Counted from the stretch's first letter, positions 16,798 to 26,578 are shown. The stretch is 64,000 nucleotides of DNA from Acidobacteriota bacterium (GCA_022826195.1 JAJDVI010000085.1:1-64000), one strand, 5' to 3'. Notes: generated from the sequence alone by a model not told the origin. Made by a program: numbers and translations.

Positions 16798-19509
16798 TCA
16801 GGCGGTGGCCGGCTCTTCTTCCCGGGCCAGGTCGCGCATCACCGTCTGGAGGATCCCGCCGTTCCGGTAGTAGTCCACTTCCACCGCCGAGTCGAGGCGG
16901 CAGCGCGCCTCGAACGAGCGCGATTCTCCGTTTCGGGTGGCGGTCACCGTGACCCGGGCGCCGGGTCCGAGACCGTTGCTCACGCCCTCGATGTCGAGGA
17001 TCTCGTCGCCGGTCAACCCGAGGGACTCCGCGTTCTCGCCGTCCGGGAACTCGAGCGGCAGGACGCCCATGCCGACCAGGTTGCTGCGGTGGATGCGCTC
17101 GAAACTCTCGGCGATCACCGCCTTGACGCCCAGCAGCAGCGTTCCCTTGGCGGCCCAGTCGCGGGAGGACCCGGTCCCGTACTCCTTGCCGGCGAGGATC
17201 ACGAGCGGGGTGCCCTCCTCGCGGTACCGCTTCGCGGCCTCGAAGATGGTGGTCTGCTCGCCCGACGGGTGGTGCACCGTGAAACCGCCCTCGGCGCCGC
17301 CGGCGAGCTGGTTGCGGAACCGGATGTTCGCGAAGGTGCCGCGGAGCATGATCCGGTCGTTGCCGCGGCGCGAGCCGTAGGAGTTGAAGTCGCCCCGCTC
17401 GATCCCGCGCTCCCGCAGCCAACCGCCGGCGGGCGAATCGAAGGCGATGGTCCCGGCGGGCGAGATGTGGTCGGTGGTGACCGAATCGCCGCACCGCACG
17501 AGCACCCGCGCTCCCCGGATATCGGCGGGGGGCGCCGGTTCGGCGGTCATCCCGGAGAAGAACGGCGGCTCCTGGATGTAGGTGGAGCTCTCGTCCCACG
17601 GGTAGATCTCGGAGGCGTCCACCGGGATCTCGTTCCAGGTGGGGTTCCCGTCCCAGACGTTCCCGTACATCCGGCGGAAGGTCTCCGGCCGGAGGGCCCG
17701 GTCGAGCGCGTCCCGGACGTCCTCGCTGCTCGGCCAGATATCGCGCAGGAACACCGGGTTCCCGTCGGCGCCGGTTCCGAGCGGGTCCTTCTCCAGATCG
17801 ATGTCCACGGTGCCGGCGAGCGCATAGGCGACGACCAGCGGCGGAGACGCGAGGTAGTTGGCGCGCACGCTCGGGTGCACGCGGCCTTCGAAGTTGCGGT
17901 TCCCGGAGAGGACCGAAGCCGCCACCAGGTCAGCGCTCTCGATGGCCCGTTCCACCCTCTCGGGCAGCGGCCCGCTGTTCCCGATGCAGGTCGTGCACCC
18001 GTAGCCCACCAGGTGGAAGCCGAGATCCGCGAGCGGGCCCAGAAGTCCCGCGTCCCGCAGGTACTCGGTCACCGCCTTCGAACCCGGGGCGAGCGAGGTC
18101 TTGACGTGATCGGGGGTGGTGAGCCCGAGCCCGACCGCCCGCTGCGCGAGGAGACCCGCCGCGAGCATCACGCCCGGGTTCGAGGTGTTCGTGCAGGAGG
18201 TGATCGCCGCGATCACCACCGCGCCGTGGCCGAGGTTCCGGCCGTTCCCGGCGCTTGCCGTCCGCGCGAGCTGCGCGGACTCGAGCGCGAAGCCGCGCTC
18301 CGCCACCGGCGCGCTCAGGGACGCGCGGAAGGCGCGCTGCATGTCGGAGAGCGCCACCCGGTCCTGCGGGCGCTTCGGACCCGCGAGGCTTGGCTCCACC
18401 GTTCCCAGGTCGAGCTCGAGCACGTCGGTGTACTCGGGGTCCGCGGTCTCGTCGGTCCGGAAGAGGCCCTGGCGCTTGGTGTACGCCTCGACCCGGTCCA
18501 CTTCCTCGTCGCTCCGGCCGGTGCGGCGGAGATAGGAGAGGGTCTCGGCATCCACCGGAAAGAAACCCATGGTGGCGCCGTATTCGGGCGCCATGTTGGC
18601 CACCGTGGCGCGGTCGGAGAGCGAGATCTCCGAGAGCCCTTCGCCGAAGAACTCCACAAAGCTCTCGACCACCCCGTGGGCGCGCAGCCGCTCGGTGATG
18701 GTGAGCACGAGGTCGGTTGCGGTGACCCCTTCCTGCAGGGCGCCGCTCAGACGGAAACCGACCACCTTCGGGGTGATCAGGTAGCACGGCTGGCCGAGCA
18801 TGGCCGCCTCGGCCTCGATGCCGCCGACGCCCCAACCCAGGACTCCCAGGCCGTTGATCATGGTGGTGTGGGAATCGGTCCCGACCAGGGTGTCCGGAAG
18901 CAGCACCCGCTCGTCGCCCTCGCCGTCCTCCATGACCACCTTGGCCAGCAGTTCGAGGTTCACCTGGTGGACGATGCCGGTGGCGGGGGGGACGACCCGG
19001 AAGCGGGAGAACGCCTCCGCTCCCCAGCGGAGGAACCGGTAGCGCTCCTGGTTCCGTTCGAACTCGATGGCCGCGTTCTGGCGCGCCGCCATCGGGGTGC
19101 CGAAGGAATCGACCACCACCGAGTGGTCGATGACCAGGTCCACGGGCGCCTTCGGGTTGATCCGCGAGGGGTCGCCCCCCATCCGGGCCAGCGCCGACCG
19201 CATGGCGGCGAGGTCCACGAGCGCGGGAACCCCGGTGAAGTCCTGCAGGATGACGCGGGCCGGGCGGAACGGAACCTCGCGCCGGGCCGGCGCCTCGCCG
19301 TTCCAGGCCGCGAGGGCGGCCACGTCCTCTTCGCGAACCGTCCTTCCGTCCACCCCGCGGAGCAACGACTCGAGAAGGACCCGGATCGAGAACGGAAGCC
19401 GGGAAATGGACCCGAGTCCCGCGCGCTCGACCGCCTCGAGGGCGTAGACGTGCGCGTCCCCGCCGGCGGTGCGGTGTTTTTCCAGGGACCCGAAGGAGTT
19501 ATGTAACAT
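16798..19509 (-). CDS. acnA: Aconitate hydratase A
   Basis: The 903-residue enzyme of the TCA cycle interconverts citrate and isocitrate. The [4Fe-4S] ligand motifs are present as [10 protein letters not shown] and [14 protein letters not shown]. The swivel domain is carried in the same chain, with [12 protein letters not shown]-like sequence ([13 protein letters not shown]). The start was set at [12 protein letters not shown] (ATG at 19509); the longer open frame upstream would add an arginine-rich leader with no homology. The gene diverges from the DUF4013 array 53 bp away, so the promoters share a short spacer. Confidence 0.95.
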   Translation of the reverse strand: MLHNSFGSLEKHRTAGGDAHVYALEAVERAGLGSISRLPFSIRVLLESLLRGVDGRTVREEDVAALAAWNGEAPARREVPFRPARVILQDFTGVPALVDLAAMRSALARMGGDPSRINPKAPVDLVIDHSVVVDSFGTPMAARQNAAIEFERNQERYRFLRWGAEAFSRFRVVPPATGIVHQVNLELLAKVVMEDGEGDERVLLPDTLVGTDSHTTMINGLGVLGWGVGGIEAEAAMLGQPCYLITPKVVGFRLSGALQEGVTATDLVLTITERLRAHGVVESFVEFFGEGLSEISLSDRATVANMAPEYGATMGFFPVDAETLSYLRRTGRSDEEVDRVEAYTKRQGLFRTDETADPEYTDVLELDLGTVEPSLAGPKRPQDRVALSDMQRAFRASLSAPVAERGFALESAQLARTASAGNGRNLGHGAVVIAAITSCTNTSNPGVMLAAGLLAQRAVGLGLTTPDHVKTSLAPGSKAVTEYLRDAGLLGPLADLGFHLVGYGCTTCIGNSGPLPERVERAIESADLVAASVLSGNRNFEGRVHPSVRANYLASPPLVVAYALAGTVDIDLEKDPLGTGADGNPVFLRDIWPSSEDVRDALDRALRPETFRRMYGNVWDGNPTWNEIPVDASEIYPWDESSTYIQEPPFFSGMTAEPAPPADIRGARVLVRCGDSVTTDHISPAGTIAFDSPAGGWLRERGIERGDFNSYGSRRGNDRIMLRGTFANIRFRNQLAGGAEGGFTVHHPSGEQTTIFEAAKRYREEGTPLVILAGKEYGTGSSRDWAAKGTLLLGVKAVIAESFERIHRSNLVGMGVLPLEFPDGENAESLGLTGDEILDIEGVSNGLGPGARVTVTATRNGESRSFEARCRLDSAVEVDYYRNGGILQTVMRDLAREEEPATA

Positions 19510-19562
19510 CGGCTGGCGCGAGGGGCGGTAAGGATAGCGAGGCGGCCCCTCCGGGGGCCACG

Positions 19563-20438
19563 ATGAACGACGAAGCGACCATTGCTGCTGACGCGCCGCC
19601 GGCGCGGATCGATCTCGGTTTCCTGCTCGGTTTCGCGTTCCGGGATCCACGCGCGTTCCGCAAGTGGATGATCGGCTGCCTGGCGGTCCTGCTGATCCCG
19701 TTCCTCGGGTTCGGTCTGTTGTGGCTGCTCGGCTTCGCGGTGCAGACGGCGCGCGGCGCGCTCCGGGGAGAAGAGCACCCCATGCCCGGCTGGGACGCGG
19801 TGGCCAGCCAGCTCGCCGACGGCCTGCGCGTCGTGATGGTCGTCCTCGTCTATGCCGCCGTGGTGGCGGCCGTCGGGGGCGGGCTCTTCCTGGTGGGCAC
19901 CCTGATCGGCCTGGTGGCGGTCGGGATCGCCGGCGGCATCTTCGCCGGGATCGCCGGCGCCGCGATGGAGAGCGGCGTCGCCCCCGACGTCTTTGGCCAG
20001 ATCCTTCCCGAGATGGTCGCGGTCCCGGTCGCGGGAGCCGGCCTGATGGGAGCGGCCGCCGTTTTCGGCCTGGTCGTCACCGGCTGGTTCGTGGTGCTGC
20101 TGGCCGGGTTCGCCAAGGCGCTACTGCCCGCCGGACTGATGCAGCTCGCCGCTACCGGGAGGATCCGGCCGGCCCTTGGCTGGGTCCGGAACCTGCGCCG
20201 GATCCGCGCCCATCCCGGGACCTACATCCTGCTGCTGCTGATCCTCGTTCTCTTCGGAGTCCTCGCGAACCTCAGCCTCTCGCTCTTCCTGGTGGGCCTG
20301 GTGCCGGGACTCTTCTGGACCTGGACGGCTTCCGGCGCCGCGATCGGCCACGCGGGCCGCATCATGGGCGTCGAAGTGGAAGTCGCCGAAACCGCGGGCG
20401 ACGGACTGCCGTTAGTTGAGGCTGAGGACACACCATGA
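19563..20438 (+). CDS. DUF4013 membrane protein, copy 1
   Basis: The polytopic inner membrane protein (291 residues) matches the DUF4013 pattern. A short soluble N-terminus is followed by [20 protein letters not shown], then the recurring [24 protein letters not shown] block and several glycine/alanine-rich helices. A GGCCCC/GGGGCC hairpin at 19544-19559 sits just before the ATG and could limit ribosome access. It overlaps copy 2 by four bases (ATGA). Function of the family is unknown. Confidence 0.8.
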   Translation: MNDEATIAADAPPARIDLGFLLGFAFRDPRAFRKWMIGCLAVLLIPFLGFGLLWLLGFAVQTARGALRGEEHPMPGWDAVASQLADGLRVVMVVLVYAAVVAAVGGGLFLVGTLIGLVAVGIAGGIFAGIAGAAMESGVAPDVFGQILPEMVAVPVAGAGLMGAAAVFGLVVTGWFVVLLAGFAKALLPAGLMQLAATGRIRPALGWVRNLRRIRAHPGTYILLLLILVLFGVLANLSLSLFLVGLVPGLFWTWTASGAAIGHAGRIMGVEVEVAETAGDGLPLVEAEDTP

Positions 20439-21106
20439 CCGAAGAACAACCCACCACCGCCGGCGCCGCCGTATCCGAGGGCCTGGACCTCGGCGCGATT
20501 CTGGGAGGTCCCTTCCGGGACCCCCGGGCCCTGCCCAAGTTCCTGGGCGGCTGCCTTGCCGTGATCGGCATCCTCTTCTTCGGTCTCGGCCTGCTGGCGC
20601 TGCTCGGCTTCGGCTTCCAGACCGCACAGCGCGCGCGGGCGGGCGAGGAGCATCCGATGCCCGAGTGGGGGGACATCGGGAGTTTGCTCGGTGACGGGCT
20701 TCGGGTGCTCGGGGTGGCGCTCGGCTACCTCCTGGCGCCGCTCGCGCTGTCCATCGTCGCCGCCGTCCTCAGCGTCATCCCGGTGCTCGGAGGGATCGCG
20801 GACTTCGTACTCGGTCCCGTGACGCTGCTGCTCGGCCTGCTCGCGGTGGTCCTGCTGCCCGTCGCCCTCGCGCAGATGGTGGCGAGCAACGAGATCGGCT
20901 CCGCGTTCCGGATCCAGGAGAACCTCCGGCTCATCCAGGCCCACCTCGGCACCTACGTCGTCTTCCTGCTGATCGTCATCCTGATCGAGATCCTGGAGGC
21001 CGCGAGCTTCGCCCTCTGCGGCATCGGGATCATTCCGGGACTGTTCTGGAGTCAGGCCGCCTTTGGAATCGGCCTCGGACAGAGCGCCCGCACGATGGGG
21101 ATCTAA
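20435..21106 (+). CDS. DUF4013 membrane protein, copy 2
   Basis: A paralogue of its neighbours (223 residues) sharing the FRDPRALPKFLGGCLAV opening and the TAQRARAGEEHPMPEWGD block. It then carries membrane helices and a conserved LRLIQAHLGTYVVFLLIV segment near the C-terminus. It is translationally coupled to copy 1 through ATGA at 20435 and is shorter, lacking the extra glycine-rich helical pair of copy 1. Function unknown; probably acts with its paralogues in the inner membrane. Confidence 0.8.
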   Translation: MTEEQPTTAGAAVSEGLDLGAILGGPFRDPRALPKFLGGCLAVIGILFFGLGLLALLGFGFQTAQRARAGEEHPMPEWGDIGSLLGDGLRVLGVALGYLLAPLALSIVAAVLSVIPVLGGIADFVLGPVTLLLGLLAVVLLPVALAQMVASNEIGSAFRIQENLRLIQAHLGTYVVFLLIVILIEILEAASFALCGIGIIPGLFWSQAAFGIGLGQSARTMGI

Positions 21107-21193
21107 GGGCTGCCGTCCGAGAACCATCCCGAACCGTCTTCGTTAGGTTGAGTGGGGAAGGGAAACGGACCCGGCGACCCGGGAAGGAAAACG

Positions 21194-21952
21194 ATGACCG
21201 AAGATCAACCAGTCCTGCCGACTGACGAGCCGCCGCCTCCGCCGCCGCCGCCCGCGCCGCCGGCCCCGGAGCGATTCGACCTCGGCGGCCTGTTCCGCTT
21301 TGCGTTCCGGGATCCGAAGGCGCTCTCCAAGTTCGTGATCGGCAGCCTCATGGTGGTGCTCATCCCGCTGTTCGGCCTGGGCCTGCTGGCCCTGCTCGGT
21401 TTCGGCGTTCGCACCGCGCGGGGCGCCCTGCGCGGCGACGAGCATCCAATGGCCGATTGGGATGACTTCGGAGGCGTGCTGCTGGACGGCATCAAGGTGG
21501 TCGGGGTGATCGCGGGCTACACGCTGGCGGCGGTCGTGATGGGGCTCGCCCTCGTGGCGATCGGCGTCTTCTGGGCACTCATCGGACAGTCCATGGGTTC
21601 TCCGGCGGTGGTGGCGACCTCGGTGATCGGGAGCCTGACTTCGATCTTCTTCCTCGTGTTCGCGGCGCTGATCGCCAAGGCGCTCATCCCGGCCGGGATC
21701 GTGCAACTGGCGGCGACCGGCCGGTTCACCGCGGCCTTCCGGCTGAACCAGAACGTCGGCCTGATCCGGGCCAACTTCGGCAACTACATCGTCCTGCTGC
21801 TGAGCCTGATCCTGTTCGCCTTCATGGCCGATCTCACGGTCCTCCTCTGCCTGGTCGGCGCCATCCCGGGCTACTTCTGGGGCATGACGGTCGCGGGAGC
21901 CGCGATCGGCCGCACCGGCCGCCTGATGGGCGTCCGGGAGGAACCGGCCTGA
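21194..21952 (+). CDS. DUF4013 membrane protein, copy 3
   Basis: Third paralogue (252 residues). After a proline-rich cytosolic N-terminus (eight prolines in PPPPPPPPAPPAP) come FRFAFRDPKALSKFVIGSL and [21 protein letters not shown] 21194 was chosen over GTG 21152 because GAAGGA precedes it and it matches the MTE-start of copy 2. The TGA stop (21950-21952) is the last three bases of a 5-bp target duplication of the adjoining insertion sequence, so the gene survived the insertion intact. Confidence 0.8.
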   Translation: MTEDQPVLPTDEPPPPPPPPAPPAPERFDLGGLFRFAFRDPKALSKFVIGSLMVVLIPLFGLGLLALLGFGVRTARGALRGDEHPMADWDDFGGVLLDGIKVVGVIAGYTLAAVVMGLALVAIGVFWALIGQSMGSPAVVATSVIGSLTSIFFLVFAALIAKALIPAGIVQLAATGRFTAAFRLNQNVGLIRANFGNYIVLLLSLILFAFMADLTVLLCLVGAIPGYFWGMTVAGAAIGRTGRLMGVREEPA

Positions 21953-23993
21953 CTCATCTTTAACAGTTTGGTTTTGGAACTCGTTGATATTCGTTGAGTT
22001 ACGGTCCGTGCCGGGAGGCTGTGGCACCGCATTTCGCCGGGTTCCGGCGTGGCGGCTGGTGCGTTGTGTCATGAGGGATGGGCCGCGTTCGGCTCCGTCG
22101 GGTGGGGGAGTTGACGGATGACCGGAGGGACGCGGACGCCGACCGCGCGGAACACGCCGGCGGCCCTGTCGGTCATGCGGCTGCGCACCGCCAGGCGCTT
22201 GTGGTCCTGCTCGATTTCCGTTTCGGTGACCGCCCGGAGGTCCCGCGCGATGTCGTTCCAACTCTCCTGAAGCTCGGCCTGCTCCAGGCACTCGAAGAGC
22301 GCCTTGTGGAGGGTCAGGGCGAGGAAGGAACAGAACATGTGGCCTCGGATGGCGGCGTCGGTCTGGTGGAAGACCGGCCGGGTATCGAGGAGCGACTTGG
22401 CGGTCCGGAAGGTCCGCTCCACCATCCACAACTGCTTGTAGCGCAGCGCGACATCCTCCGCGTCGAGTTCGGTGTTGGTGCGCACCACCCAGATCCCGTC
22501 GTATTTCGGGGCCGCGGCGAGTTCTTCCCGGTCCAGCTCGTAGGCCCCCTTCCGGGCCTTGAGAAGGCGGGCGACCGATCGGTTCTTGAGCAGGTCCTTC
22601 GCGCCCTGGTCACGCAACATCGCCGGGAGCCTGGCCACCAGGTCGGCGCGGTTGGCCGCCTCCCGGCGCGCCTGTGCCGGGTTGCGGCAGACCACATACC
22701 GGGTGGAGACGACGCCGCCGTCCGGCTCCTCGGTCTTCACCACCACCTCCTTCACCTCCAGTTGCGGCTCCGGCTCCTTCATCTCTCCGTTCCGCTTCCT
22801 CTGCCGGGACGTCCACGCGACCACCCGGAACGGTTCCAGGTCCGTCAGCACCCGGTCCCTGACTTCCGCGGTCCGCCGCAACCCGGTGCCCAGGATGTAC
22901 TCCCAGCCCATCGACTCCAGCTTCCCCACCACCTTCCGGCTGATCATCCCGGCGTCCGCCACCACGCACACCCGCAACATCCCGAAGCGCGCCTCGAGCC
23001 GCCGCGCCACCCGCGCCAGGGTGCTCACGTCGTTCGTATTGCCCGGCCACACCTCCGAGCACACCGGGCGCCCGTCGCGGTCCAGGACCATCCCCAACAC
23101 CAACTGCTTGCACTCCGGGCGGTGGTCCTTGCTGAAGCCCCGCTCCCCGAGGTCCTTGCCCCCCTCCCCCGTGAAGAAGACCGAGGTGGTGTCGAAGAAC
23201 ACCAGCGCGTCCCGGGAGAACAGGGTGCGCCGCCGGGCGAAGAGCTGCTCCTCCAACAGATCCTTGACGCAGCGGGGGCCGACCTCCCCCTCCGGCTGCC
23301 CAGGCAGCGCCTCCCCCAGCCACGCCATGGCCCGGTAGAGATGGTGGAGCGGGATCTCGCCGACGCCCTCGACCCGGTAGTCCCGCTGCCAGCAACCGGC
23401 ATCCCGGTCGGAGCCGGATTCGGTGTGGAAGAGGCGGTGGAGGACACTCAGGAACACCGCCCGCTCGACGTCAAAGCGGAACCGGCGGCCGCGGAGCGCG
23501 GCGCGCAGCACCTCCTGGCATCCGGTGGCCCGCCAGAGGCGGTCAAAGACCAGGCCGGGGCCGATGCTCCGGCTCTCGGCCCCGGCCCCGGGGGAACGGC
23601 CGCTGTCCTCGGCGAGGGCGATGACCTTCTCCGAGAAGCGGCAGGCGGAGCGGATGAGGCGGTCGAGAGCGCCGGAGGCGAGCAGCGTCTCGACCCTGCC
23701 GAGGCTGGCGACGACGCGCTGGCGGGTCTTGCCGCCCTCGCGGCGGTTCTCGACGATTTGCAGGTAGGTGTAGTTGCCGCTGGTCTTTTCGCGAACGAAC
23801 ACGGTGTCTCCTGTAGGCACCGCGTATTGTGACGGACTCGTGGCCAATATTCAATATGGCACAACGATAATCAGACCTATTCGATTCCCATATATGGCAC
23901 CACGAATTCTCAAAAAGCCAACACGAGTTGTTGCCCCCCAACCGCTTTCGCGCGCCAACCGCCCGAAAACGACTCGAAACTGTTAAAGATGAG
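21953..23993 (-). mobile_element. IS1634-type insertion sequence (IS4 superfamily), apparently intact
   Basis: The element is 2,041 bp. Its ends are perfect 17-bp inverted repeats, CTCATCTTTAACAGTTT at 21953-21969 and its complement at 23977-23993. It is flanked by the 5-bp direct repeat CCTGA (21948-21952 and 23994-23998). It carries one complete transposase gene on the minus strand. Flanking non-coding DNA inside the element is AT-richer than the host. Perfect ends and an undamaged gene indicate a recent insertion. Confidence 0.95.
22069..23802 (-). CDS. IS1634-family DDE transposase
   Basis: A 577-residue IS4-superfamily transposase. The first catalytic Asp is in VFFDTTSVFF, the second in CVVADAGMIS, and the Glu-containing signature is YKQLWMVERTFRTAKS followed by HMFCSFLALTL. 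GTG 23802 is preferred to ATG 23847 because AGGAG (23808-23812) lies five bases upstream and the protein then begins VFVREKTSGNYTYLQIVENR, as in family members. No frameshift or stop interrupts it, so the element may be active. Confidence 0.93.
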   Translation of the reverse strand: MFVREKTSGNYTYLQIVENRREGGKTRQRVVASLGRVETLLASGALDRLIRSACRFSEKVIALAEDSGRSPGAGAESRSIGPGLVFDRLWRATGCQEVLRAALRGRRFRFDVERAVFLSVLHRLFHTESGSDRDAGCWQRDYRVEGVGEIPLHHLYRAMAWLGEALPGQPEGEVGPRCVKDLLEEQLFARRRTLFSRDALVFFDTTSVFFTGEGGKDLGERGFSKDHRPECKQLVLGMVLDRDGRPVCSEVWPGNTNDVSTLARVARRLEARFGMLRVCVVADAGMISRKVVGKLESMGWEYILGTGLRRTAEVRDRVLTDLEPFRVVAWTSRQRKRNGEMKEPEPQLEVKEVVVKTEEPDGGVVSTRYVVCRNPAQARREAANRADLVARLPAMLRDQGAKDLLKNRSVARLLKARKGAYELDREELAAAPKYDGIWVVRTNTELDAEDVALRYKQLWMVERTFRTAKSLLDTRPVFHQTDAAIRGHMFCSFLALTLHKALFECLEQAELQESWNDIARDLRAVTETEIEQDHKRLAVRSRMTDRAAGVFRAVGVRVPPVIRQLPHPTEPNAAHPS

Positions 23994-24001
23994 CCTGAGG
24001 G

Positions 24002-24046
24002 GCGCGACGGCTTGGAACGCCGGATTCAGCCGGCACGCGCGGCGTC
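24002..24046 (-). repeat. Dispersed palindromic repeat, diverged copy 2
   Basis: Read on the minus strand it gives GCCGGCTGAATCCGGC followed by GTTCCAAGCCGTCG, the same order as copies at 57820-57955. It lies only four bases beyond the insertion sequence's right target duplication, so it was probably the original downstream flank of the DUF4013 array. Confidence 0.65.
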
Positions 24047-24061
24047 GCGAACGGCTTCGCG

Positions 24062-24472
24062 CTATGCCTGCGGATGAAACGGGTTGAGCGTCCCGACGCC
24101 GAACTGTTCGAAGTCTCGGACATTGCGGGTCACCACGGTCAACCGGTGAACCGCGGCGGTCGCGGCGATCAACGCGTCCTGAACGAGCGTGTCCGATTTC
24201 CGGTGCATCAGACGAGCCCATTCGCGCAGCACCGGAGCGTCGAGGACCAGCACCTGGTAGCTGGCAATGACCTGGTCGAGCCATATCTCGAGTTCGCGAG
24301 CCTTGGTCCCATCCTGTTCCCGGGTGATCTCGATCCCGGCCTGGATTTCTCCGACGGTCACCGCCGAAAGAAGCAGTTTTTCCGCGGGTATGGGTCGAAT
24401 CCAGCTCTCAACCGCCGGGTCAGGCCTTCTGCGGCGCAGTTCCGACACGACATTCGTGTCGAGCAGATACAC
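24062..24472 (-). CDS. PIN-domain toxin (VapC/FitB type)
   Basis: A 136-residue PIN ribonuclease. The acidic site is readable: D in MYLLDTNVVSELRRRRPD, E in TVGEIQAGIE, and D in LVQDALIAATAAVHRLTVVTRNVRDF (given in part: DALIAATA and VVTRNVRDF). It is encoded four bases after the Phd-type antitoxin stop, on the same strand, making a standard two-gene module. PIN toxins of this type usually cleave tRNA or rRNA. Confidence 0.92.
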   Translation of the reverse strand: MYLLDTNVVSELRRRRPDPAVESWIRPIPAEKLLLSAVTVGEIQAGIEITREQDGTKARELEIWLDQVIASYQVLVLDAPVLREWARLMHRKSDTLVQDALIAATAAVHRLTVVTRNVRDFEQFGVGTLNPFHPQA

Positions 24473-24476
24473 CGAA

Positions 24477-24737
24477 CTAACCGAGATGTGGCGGCGGGCG
24501 CCGGGCCAGTTCGCGCCGGGGTGGTGTCAGGAAGTCGGTGCGGGCGTCGGGTGCGAGAAGCAGCTGCTTCAAGTCGGGCTTGGTCATTCGCTCAAGGCGA
24601 CGCCACTGCTCGACCGGCACCAGTACCGCAGCCTCGACTCCGCGCCGGGTTACGATCTGGGGACCTTCGTCCAGGCTCCGCTCCAGGAATTCACTGAATC
24701 GGGCCTTCGCCGTCTGAACCTGCCAGCGGTTGCTCAT
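24477..24737 (-). CDS. Phd/YefM-type antitoxin
   Basis: The 86-residue protein starts SNRWQVQTAKARFSEFLERS, the classic Phd fold, followed by GPQIVTRRGVEAAVLVPVEQW. The disordered C-terminal part would wrap the PIN toxin. The pairing of a Phd antitoxin with a PIN toxin is well known (plasmid-stability type). The start is ATG at 24737, and an inverted repeat lies just upstream. Confidence 0.9.
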   Translation of the reverse strand: MSNRWQVQTAKARFSEFLERSLDEGPQIVTRRGVEAAVLVPVEQWRRLERMTKPDLKQLLLAPDARTDFLTPPRRELARRPPPHLG

Positions 24738-24756
24738 GGGGGCTTCGTCCTTAACT

Positions 24757-24776
24757 GACTAGACATAAGACTAGTC
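24757..24776 (-). promoter_or_regulatory. Operator of the phd-PIN module
   Basis: GACTAG (24757-24762) and CTAGTC (24771-24776) form an inverted repeat with an 8-bp spacer, 19 bp upstream of the antitoxin start. AT-rich DNA between the arms could hold the -10. Autorepression by antitoxin or the complex is inferred. Confidence 0.6.
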
Positions 24777-24896
24777 CATCTGCGCCGCGTGCGCAACGGG
24801 CCAGGATTGCCCCGACGGCCCGCCTCCTGAGGCGTGCGGACCAGTTACGATCGTGGTTCTCCAACTTGCTTGCAACTCATGGTACCTTGGGGGTTT

Positions 24897-25508
24897 ATGG
24901 ATTCGTCATCTCCCGCGTCCGAGACTCGGAGCACGCCTGACGAGGCGTCGCCCACGCTCGCCGGTCCGGCCCTCGGACCCGGCCTCGGGGAACGCCTGGT
25001 GGCGGTCCTCAGCCTCACGCCAGGAGCCTTCCGGGAGATTGCCGAGGCTCCCCGCACCTTCCAGAGTCTCGTCGTCGCCTCGCTCGGGATCGCGCTCGTG
25101 GGCAGCGTCGCGACGCTCGGCGCGTTCCTGACGCTCGTCTACCCCTTGGTGGTGCTCGTCTGGATCACCTTCCACTCCGTCCTGTCGCGGCTCCTTACCC
25201 AACTGTTCGCCAGGGAACCGCCCGCGGGAGGGTTGCCCTCCTACCCGGACTGGATCCGGGCGCAGTACTTCACCCTCAGCCCCTGGATCTTCGGGCTGGT
25301 GCCGCTCGTCGGCACGTTCGCCTGGATCTACTCGATGGTTCTGGAGATCCGCTCCATCATGGACATGGGCGGCTGTTCCGCCGGCCGGGGCATCGTGATC
25401 GTCCTCGTGACCAGCGTCGTTCGCGCCCTTCTCTTCGGACTCGTCGTCGCGGTCTCCGGGGCCGGAATCCTCAGCATGTTCGCCCTGGATTCCCTCCTGC
25501 CCTGGTAG
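24897..25508 (+). CDS. YIP1-like polytopic membrane protein
   Basis: A 203-residue inner membrane protein. It has a soluble N-terminus, then LTPGAFREIAEAPRTFQSLVVASLGIALVG and about four to five hydrophobic helices (given in part: SLVVASLGIALVG). The arrangement resembles bacterial YIP1-family proteins. ATG 24897 was chosen for lack of homology upstream. It shares its style with the DUF4013 array across the insertion sequence and toxin-antitoxin module, suggesting one membrane-protein locus later invaded. Function unknown. Confidence 0.65.
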   Translation: MDSSSPASETRSTPDEASPTLAGPALGPGLGERLVAVLSLTPGAFREIAEAPRTFQSLVVASLGIALVGSVATLGAFLTLVYPLVVLVWITFHSVLSRLLTQLFAREPPAGGLPSYPDWIRAQYFTLSPWIFGLVPLVGTFAWIYSMVLEIRSIMDMGGCSAGRGIVIVLVTSVVRALLFGLVVAVSGAGILSMFALDSLLPW

Positions 25509-25517
25509 CGGCCGGAT

Positions 25518-26498
25518 TCAGGTCCCGGCGCGATCGTCCGGGGATGGAGAACCGGATTCCGGATTCCTCAGCCGACGCCGCCGCTCTTCGGCCGCCTTGA
25601 GCGTCCGCGGCCACTTCTTCCGGAGCAGCCGGGACATTGCCCGATCCGCCAGCAGCCGGCCGCCGGTCTGGCAGGCCGCGCAGTAGTTGAACTCGTTCTC
25701 GGCGCGGCGCACCCGCTGCACCGGGGATCCGCAGTCCGGACAGGGCTGGCCGAAGCGGCCGTGCACCGCCATGCCCTCGCGGAAGGCGGTGACGCCGGTG
25801 GGAAAGGCGCTGCCGCACTCTTCCCGGAGTCGCGCCGCCCACTCTGTCAGGACGGACTCCGCGGCGGCGTGGAGGCGGCTCATCTCCTCGTCGCTGAGAC
25901 GGCCGGCACGCTTCGAGGGCGCGAGCCGGGCCCGGTGCAGAATCTCGTCCGAGTAGGCGTTGCCGATCCCGGCGAAGCGGGCCGGCTCGGTGAGCGCTCG
26001 CTTGATGGTGCTCGTCAGACCCGTGAGCCGGGCCGCGAACTCCTCAGGGGTGGACCCGGGAATCTCCAGCCCGCCGCGGTCGAGCGCTCGCAGGGCCTCC
26101 GGACCCTGGCCGACCCGGATGGAAGCCCGCTTCTTCGGGCTTCGTTCGACGAGCCGCAGCTTCCCGCCGCCTCCGGCTTCGAGGTCGAAACTCCAGACCG
26201 CCAGATTGCCGCGCGGGGACAGCCGCACCGGCTTGGTCGAACCGGAAATCGCGGTCCAGCGGAACCGTCCCGCGACCGCGAGGTGGACGGCGCAGAACAG
26301 CTCCTCCTCGAACTCCATGACGAGCTGTTTGCCGATCCGGCGGACGCCGGTCGCGACCCGTCCGAGCAGCGCCTCGGGAGGCGTCTCGACCGAGGCCAGA
26401 AGGTGCGGGGAGGCGATCCGGAACGCCGAGAGGCGTGCCCCGACGATCCGGCTCCCGATCGCGGAGCGGTACAGCTCGACATCGGGGAATTCGGGCAC
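25518..26498 (-). CDS. Formamidopyrimidine-DNA glycosylase / endonuclease VIII family
   Basis: A 326-residue base-excision repair enzyme. It starts MPEFPDVELY, giving the catalytic N-terminal Pro and the following Glu, though FPDVE replaces the usual LPEVE. The phosphate-binding Lys is in RRIGKQLVMEF. The H2TH region (FAGIGNAYSDEILHRA) and the zinc finger C-x2-C-x16-C-x2-C (CPDCGSPVQ...CAACQ) are present. A basic tail of about 40 residues after the finger is longer than usual. It could be Fpg or Nei-like; the two are hard to separate by eye. Confidence 0.9.
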   Translation of the reverse strand: MPEFPDVELYRSAIGSRIVGARLSAFRIASPHLLASVETPPEALLGRVATGVRRIGKQLVMEFEEELFCAVHLAVAGRFRWTAISGSTKPVRLSPRGNLAVWSFDLEAGGGGKLRLVERSPKKRASIRVGQGPEALRALDRGGLEIPGSTPEEFAARLTGLTSTIKRALTEPARFAGIGNAYSDEILHRARLAPSKRAGRLSDEEMSRLHAAAESVLTEWAARLREECGSAFPTGVTAFREGMAVHGRFGQPCPDCGSPVQRVRRAENEFNYCAACQTGGRLLADRAMSRLLRKKWPRTLKAAEERRRRLRNPESGSPSPDDRAGT

Positions 26499-26578
26499 GG
26501 GCGATAGTCTCCCGTCCGGGGTTTGGGGTTGTCCAGCGGGCGGCGCGCCGCCGCCGCTGCCAGGTAGAGGAGATCAAC

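Noticed and set aside
17089-19506. 805-codon frame antisense to aconitase
   Set aside because: The aconitase has all iron-sulfur and active-site motifs; the antisense frame is compositional.
24002-24046. Repeat copy as part of the insertion sequence
   Set aside because: The IS ends at 23993 and its target duplication at 23998; the repeat lies outside both.
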